Below are positions 60,482-64,000 of a stretch of 64,000 nucleotides of DNA, one piece after another. The position numbers and the translations under genes were made by a program. The DNA is from Clostridium sp. GTDB taxonomy: Bacteria > Bacillota > Clostridia > Oscillospirales > Ruminococcaceae. A model generated the notes under the pieces. The model was not told where the DNA came from. It saw only the letters and a program-made list of their open reading frames with translations, and searched no databases. The stretch covers positions 1-64,000 of the forward strand of contig JAMPFN010000007.1 in assembly GCA_023664445.1 (NCBI GenBank), in the 5' to 3' direction. Each line of letters opens with the position of its first letter. Position 1 is the stretch's first letter.

Positions 60482-61009
60482 ATGTTTATACTTATTACAG
60501 GCGGCTGCAAAAACGGAAAATCCGCCATTGCGGAAAAAATAATTTGTTCTGTAAAATCAGAGCGTTTTTACATTGCAGCAATGCAGCCCTTTGGTAAAGA
60601 AGCGGAAGCCGCAATAAAACGTCACAGAAAAATGCGTGACGGAAAAAATTTCAAAACAATAGAAAAATATACGAATATAGGCGAAATCACTTTGCCCGAC
60701 AAAAGCTCCGTTCTGCTTGAATGTATGGGAAATCTCTGTGCAAATGAAATGTTCTCTGCCAAATGTGCAGCCCCTGCCGAAAAAATAATACAAGATACCA
60801 TAAAGCTTATTGAAAATTCACAGCTTTTCATCGCGGTAACAAGTCAGGTGGGAAGCGACGGGATCGTTTATCCCAAAGAAACAATGAAGTATATGGAATC
60901 GCTCGGCAGGCTGAACAGCGAACTTTCAAATATAGCCGATATTGTAATTGAAGCCGTTTTCGGAATACCCGTTATACTGAAAGGAGAGCTTCCCGAATGT
61001 CTTTGCTGA
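60482..61009 (+). CDS. cobU: adenosylcobinamide kinase/guanylyltransferase
   Basis: 175-residue CobU, which phosphorylates adenosylcobinamide and adds GMP. The P-loop is ITGGCKNGKSAIAEKI. IKRHRKMRDGKNFKTIE holds the His that forms the GMP intermediate in the family. The C-terminal VGSDGIVYPKETMKYMESLG is altered: the usual VGxGIVP...R.FRD pattern has lost its arginines. A second, shorter CobU-like protein is encoded at 61776. It overlaps cobS by 13 bases. Confidence 0.9.
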   Translation: MFILITGGCKNGKSAIAEKIICSVKSERFYIAAMQPFGKEAEAAIKRHRKMRDGKNFKTIEKYTNIGEITLPDKSSVLLECMGNLCANEMFSAKCAAPAEKIIQDTIKLIENSQLFIAVTSQVGSDGIVYPKETMKYMESLGRLNSELSNIADIVIEAVFGIPVILKGELPECLC

Positions 61010-61764
61010 AATCACTTTGCTCGGCGTTTCTGATGTACTCAAGAATACCATTCCCAAAGGTCGAATGGAAAGAGGAAAACAGGCGTTACTCGCTGTGCTT
61101 TTTTCCGCTGATAGGAGCGGTTATCGGCGTTTGCTTATTGTTATGGCATAGAATATGCGGAATGCTTGAATCGGTAAATCTACTCTTTTCCGTTGGCTGC
61201 ACCGTAATTCCAATAGCGGTAACAGGCGGAATACATCTTGACGGATTCTGCGACGTTAACGACGCGCTGGCAAGCTGCGCCTCCCGTGAAAAAATGCTGA
61301 AAATCATGAAAGACCCGAATATCGGAGCGTTTGCGCTGATACGCCTTTGCGTATATCTTCTTATCCAAACGGCGGTTTTCTCAGAACTAAGAGATTTTTC
61401 GGCGATTTTGATATGTTCATTATGTTTTGTGCAGTCAAGAGCATGGAGCGGACTTGCCGCCGTTACGTTTCCCAACGCCAAAGGTCAAGGCAGTCTGCAA
61501 AGCTTCTCAAAGCCAGCGCACAAAAAAATAACAATAATTACTGAAATAATATGGCTGACCGCATCTTCGCTTGCAATGATAATAATTCAGCCCTTTTTGG
61601 GAGCTTCGGCGGCGATCTGCGGAACCGTTTTATTTATATACTACTATTATTTTTCAATGCGGAAATTCGGTGGGATCACAGGCGATCTGGCAGGCTGGTT
61701 TTTGCAGACGGCTGAACTTACGGCTTTGATTTTGATCGCTGTGATAAAACTTGTACTCAAATGA
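60997..61764 (+). CDS. cobS: adenosylcobinamide-GDP ribazoletransferase (cobalamin synthase)
   Basis: 255-residue integral membrane enzyme that joins adenosylcobinamide-GDP with alpha-ribazole. FLMYSRIPFPK starts the family pattern, GGIHLDGFCDVNDAL provides the metal-binding acidic residues, and KDPNIGAFALI follows. About five to six membrane segments. The C-terminal GGITGDLAGWFLQTAEL is conserved. Confidence 0.93.
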   Translation: MSLLKSLCSAFLMYSRIPFPKVEWKEENRRYSLCFFPLIGAVIGVCLLLWHRICGMLESVNLLFSVGCTVIPIAVTGGIHLDGFCDVNDALASCASREKMLKIMKDPNIGAFALIRLCVYLLIQTAVFSELRDFSAILICSLCFVQSRAWSGLAAVTFPNAKGQGSLQSFSKPAHKKITIITEIIWLTASSLAMIIIQPFLGASAAICGTVLFIYYYYFSMRKFGGITGDLAGWFLQTAELTALILIAVIKLVLK

Positions 61765-61775
61765 AAGGAATAAAT

Positions 61776-62165
61776 ATGATTTTTATTATCGGTGGCTCAT
61801 ATCAGGGAAAAACTGATTTTACGGTCAACAATTTCGGACTTGACATAAGTGAAATTACGGAGGGTACGCAATCATTAAACGAACTTGAAAAAGCAATATG
61901 CATTCGCCATTTTGAGAATCTTGTATCGTCGGCTATCAAGGAAAATAAAGATCCGCTGAAGCTTACTGCGAATCTGTTAAGCGTAAATCCTGACGTAATA
62001 ATTATCATGACGGAAATAGGCAGCGGAATTATTCCAATTGAAAAATCAGAACGCATATACCGTGAGTTTGTCGGAAAAACAGGCTGTCTGCTTGCCGAAC
62101 ATGCCCAAAAGGTAATAAGGCTTACCTGCGGCATTCCGTTAGTCATAAAGGGAATATCAATATGA
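61776..62165 (+). CDS. short CobU-like protein (second copy)
   Basis: 129 residues. The N-terminal MIFIIGGSYQGKTDFTV is a CobU-type P-loop. The C-terminal TEIGSGIIPIEKSERIYREFVGK-type segment (IIPIEKSERIYREF) and CGIPLVIKG match the normal CobU end better than the full-length cobU does. The middle, including the RHR region with the guanylylated His, is missing. It may be a kinase-only form, a subunit of a CobU heteromer, or a decaying duplicate. I chose ATG 61776, seven bases after AAAGGA. Confidence 0.75.
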   Translation: MIFIIGGSYQGKTDFTVNNFGLDISEITEGTQSLNELEKAICIRHFENLVSSAIKENKDPLKLTANLLSVNPDVIIIMTEIGSGIIPIEKSERIYREFVGKTGCLLAEHAQKVIRLTCGIPLVIKGISI

Positions 62166-62719
62166 AAATCACATTTATACGCCACGGATACACCCGAGGA
62201 AATCTCGAACACCGCTATATCGGCAGGACCGACGAGCCGCTTTCCGCTTACGGGATTAAAGAAATACAAAAACGCCTTTACCCGAAAGCCGATCATGTTA
62301 TCACAAGTCCCATGAAACGCTGTATTGAAACGGCGCAAATTATTTATCCGAATATCAAGCCGATAGTTGCGGCGGATTTTCGTGAATGCGATTTCGGAGA
62401 TTTTGAAGGCAAAAGCTATACTGAACTGAACGGAGATCCGTATTATCAGAAATGGATAGACAGCGGCGGTGAAATATCGTTTCCGAACGGAGAATCACCA
62501 CAGGATTTTCGTGAAAGATGCTGTACCGCCTTTATAAACGAAATAAATAAGCTTCCTCAAAATGCGTCAGTTTCCTTGGTCGTTCACGGCGGAACTGTTA
62601 TGTCGATTTTATCACGCTTTTTTGTTCCGAAGCGTTCGTATTTCGACTTTCAGATAAAAAACGGCTGCGGATTTCAGACCGAATGGGACGGACAAAAAAT
62701 ATTATCGGAGTTAATATGA
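62162..62719 (+). CDS. cobC: histidine phosphatase, alpha-ribazole phosphatase type (CobC)
   Basis: 185-residue phosphoglycerate-mutase-type phosphatase: FIRHGYTRGNLEHRYIGRTD has the catalytic RHG, ITSPMKRCIETA the second Arg, FRECDFGDFEGKSYTEL the acidic general acid and VVHGGTVMSIL the second His. In this operon it should dephosphorylate alpha-ribazole phosphate or adenosylcobalamin phosphate. It overlaps its neighbours by ATGA on both sides. Confidence 0.9.
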   Translation: MKITFIRHGYTRGNLEHRYIGRTDEPLSAYGIKEIQKRLYPKADHVITSPMKRCIETAQIIYPNIKPIVAADFRECDFGDFEGKSYTELNGDPYYQKWIDSGGEISFPNGESPQDFRERCCTAFINEINKLPQNASVSLVVHGGTVMSILSRFFVPKRSYFDFQIKNGCGFQTEWDGQKILSELI

Positions 62720-63684
62720 AATACATAATTGCTGTTTTACCGCTTATTATCGGATTTGTTTTGGATCTGATCATAGGCGATCCCTATGATCTGCCTCACC
62801 CTGTAAGGCTTATGGGAAAATTGATCTCTGCGCTTGAAAATCTTTTCAGAAAGCTGTTTCCGAACAGACTGATACTTGCGGGAACGCTGTTATCGCTTAC
62901 GGTTTTGGCGGTATCGGCTGCCGTTCCTTTTGTTATTCTGCTGATATGTTATAGCCTGAATCAATGGATCGGCATAGCGGTCGAATCTGTTCTGATCTAC
63001 TATATGCTTGCGGCAAAATGCCTGTACAGCGAAAGCATGAAGGTCTGCAAAGCGGTAGAAAATCATGATATTGCAGAAGCCCGACGTGCCGTTTCAATGA
63101 TAGTAGGACGCGATACGGACAAGCTTGACAAAGAGGGCGTGATCCGTGCGGCTGTGGAAACGGTTGCTGAAAATACCTCCGACGGAGTAACCGCACCGCT
63201 GTTTTATATGGCGTTCGGAGGAGCGGTTTTCGGATTTTTTTATAAAGCCGCCAACACTATGGATTCCATGCTTGGCTATAAAAATGAAAAGTATTTGCAT
63301 TTCGGCAGATTTGCCGCTAAATTTGACGACTTCATGAATTATATCCCGTCAAGATTATCTGCGCACATGATGATCTTAGCGGCGTTTATCCTTAAATACA
63401 ACGCAAAGGGCGCATGGAAGATCCATAAGCGTGACAGGGCAAGTCAGGCAAGTCCCAACGCTGCACAAACCGAATCCGCAGCAGCAGGCGCGCTTGATAT
63501 CCGGCTTCTCGGGGACGCTTACTACTTCGGCAGACTGCATCATAAAAGCACGGTAGGAGACAATATACGCCCCGTAGAATCTAAGGATATCCGCCGTGTA
63601 AATCGGCTTATGTTCTGCACATCTGCAATAATGCTTGTGTTTGCTGTTACAGTAAGAATCTTGCTTGCGTTTTTATTTTTCTAA
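62716..63684 (+). CDS. cbiB: adenosylcobinamide-phosphate synthase
   Basis: 322-residue membrane protein (CbiB/CobD of aerobes) that attaches aminopropanol phosphate to adenosylcobyrate. LDLIIGDPYDLPHPVRLMG opens the protein as in the family; VAENTSDGVTAPLFYMAFGG and ANTMDSMLGYKNEKY are also conserved. About five membrane segments. I chose ATG 62716 (ATGA overlap with cobC); the frame upstream to 62683 lies inside cobC. Confidence 0.94.
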   Translation: MKYIIAVLPLIIGFVLDLIIGDPYDLPHPVRLMGKLISALENLFRKLFPNRLILAGTLLSLTVLAVSAAVPFVILLICYSLNQWIGIAVESVLIYYMLAAKCLYSESMKVCKAVENHDIAEARRAVSMIVGRDTDKLDKEGVIRAAVETVAENTSDGVTAPLFYMAFGGAVFGFFYKAANTMDSMLGYKNEKYLHFGRFAAKFDDFMNYIPSRLSAHMMILAAFILKYNAKGAWKIHKRDRASQASPNAAQTESAAAGALDIRLLGDAYYFGRLHHKSTVGDNIRPVESKDIRRVNRLMFCTSAIMLVFAVTVRILLAFLFF

Positions 63685-63696
63685 ACGGAGGAGTTT

Positions 63697-64000
63697 ATGA
63701 AGCAATTTGAACACGGAGGAAATCATTCGGGCGATATACTTGACTTTTCGGTAAATATCAATCCTTTGGGAATGCCTGAAAGAGTAAAAAAAATACTTGC
63801 CGAAAATACAGATAAATTTGCGGAATATCCCGATCCATACTGTACAAGGCTTATTCGGAAATTATCTGAACATGAAATGATCCCACCCGAAAATATCGTG
63901 TGCGGAAACGGAGCCGCCGACCTGATCTACCGTCTTGTTTACGCCTTAAAGCCGAATAAGGCATTACTCCCCTCCCCTACTTTCTCAGAGTACGAAAAAG
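63697..64000 (+). CDS. cobD: L-threonine-O-3-phosphate decarboxylase, partial at window end
   Basis: First 101 codons of a PLP enzyme: MKQFEHGGNHSGDI, DFSVNINPLGMPE and ENIVCGNGAADLIYRLVYAL are the usual start of CobD, which makes aminopropanol phosphate for CbiB. GGAGGAG precedes ATG 63697, 13 bases after cbiB. The catalytic lysine lies beyond the window. Other aminotransferases (HisC) begin alike, but the HGGN motif and context favour CobD. Confidence 0.88.
   Translation, partial: MKQFEHGGNHSGDILDFSVNINPLGMPERVKKILAENTDKFAEYPDPYCTRLIRKLSEHEMIPPENIVCGNGAADLIYRLVYALKPNKALLPSPTFSEYEK

Noticed and set aside
1-64000. tRNA, rRNA, transposase or phage genes
   Set aside because: I looked through the intergenic stretches and gene products and found none; the repeats carry no coding capacity of their own.

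Overview
The window looks like part of the chromosome of a low-to-mid GC, Gram-positive anaerobe of the Clostridia, most likely a Ruminococcus-type member of the Oscillospiraceae. The reasons are Firmicutes-type -35/-10 promoters and strong GGAGG ribosome-binding sites, a secreted GH26 mannanase ending in a type I dockerin (a cellulosome-type part), a PASTA kinase-like protein, a teichoic-acid-type polymer cluster and the oxygen-independent cobalamin pathway. I see no rRNA, tRNA, CRISPR array, transposase or phage gene. This taxonomic call is an inference.

Layout. 1-4.7 kb: intergenic repeats, then a hybrid histidine kinase and an orphan sugar-binding lipoprotein. 4.9-14.8 kb (minus): a nine-gene operon for a phosphopolyol (teichoic-acid-like) surface polymer: GT2, TagG/TagH-type exporter, SDR, IspD/TarI-type cytidylyltransferase, two CDP-glycerol-type phosphotransferases, LicD and an acyltransferase. 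15-20.6 kb: DUF1294 protein, a manganese (yybP-ykoY) riboswitch in front of a P-type cation ATPase, an unknown protein, and the mannanase. 20.8-24.7 kb (minus): HAD phosphatase, MATE exporter, S1-domain protein, unknown protein. 25.3-29.7 kb: DUF951, prfA, threonylcarbamoyl-AMP synthase, coaE and an M18 aminopeptidase. 29.7-31.2 kb (minus): ECF sigma factor overlapping a DUF4179 membrane protein. 31.5-35.4 kb: RecD2, ComF-type protein, MreB/Mbl. 35.6-43.4 kb (minus): PASTA pseudokinase, then a murD-led operon with two M42 peptidases, a GNAT protein and a PLP enzyme. 44.1-50.5 kb: DUF6514 protein and a minus-strand corrinoid operon (lipoprotein CbiK cobaltochelatase, NEAT-like lipoprotein, BtuF-, BtuC- and BtuD-like proteins). 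51.7-64 kb: the plus-strand cobalamin operon cbiC-D-F-G-H-(J/E/T)-A-cobT-cobU-cobS-cobU2-cobC-cbiB-cobD, cut by the window end.

How it works together. Two cobalamin riboswitches, each behind its own near-consensus promoter, are set back to back at 50.96-51.58 kb. One controls surface cobalt chelation and corrinoid uptake, the other de novo synthesis, so both arms should be repressed together when the cofactor is plentiful. cbiL, cbiP and the sirohydrochlorin-forming genes are not in the window and may lie beyond position 64000.

The least explained part is the intergenic DNA. At least three families of short, non-coding, inverted-repeat elements fill the gaps. Their arms differ from copy to copy yet match within each copy. 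Two families share a central hairpin whose loop is GNRA in four of the six copies compared. They supply stop codons to two genes, sit in a riboswitch leader, and flank the BtuC/BtuD block as inverted copies.
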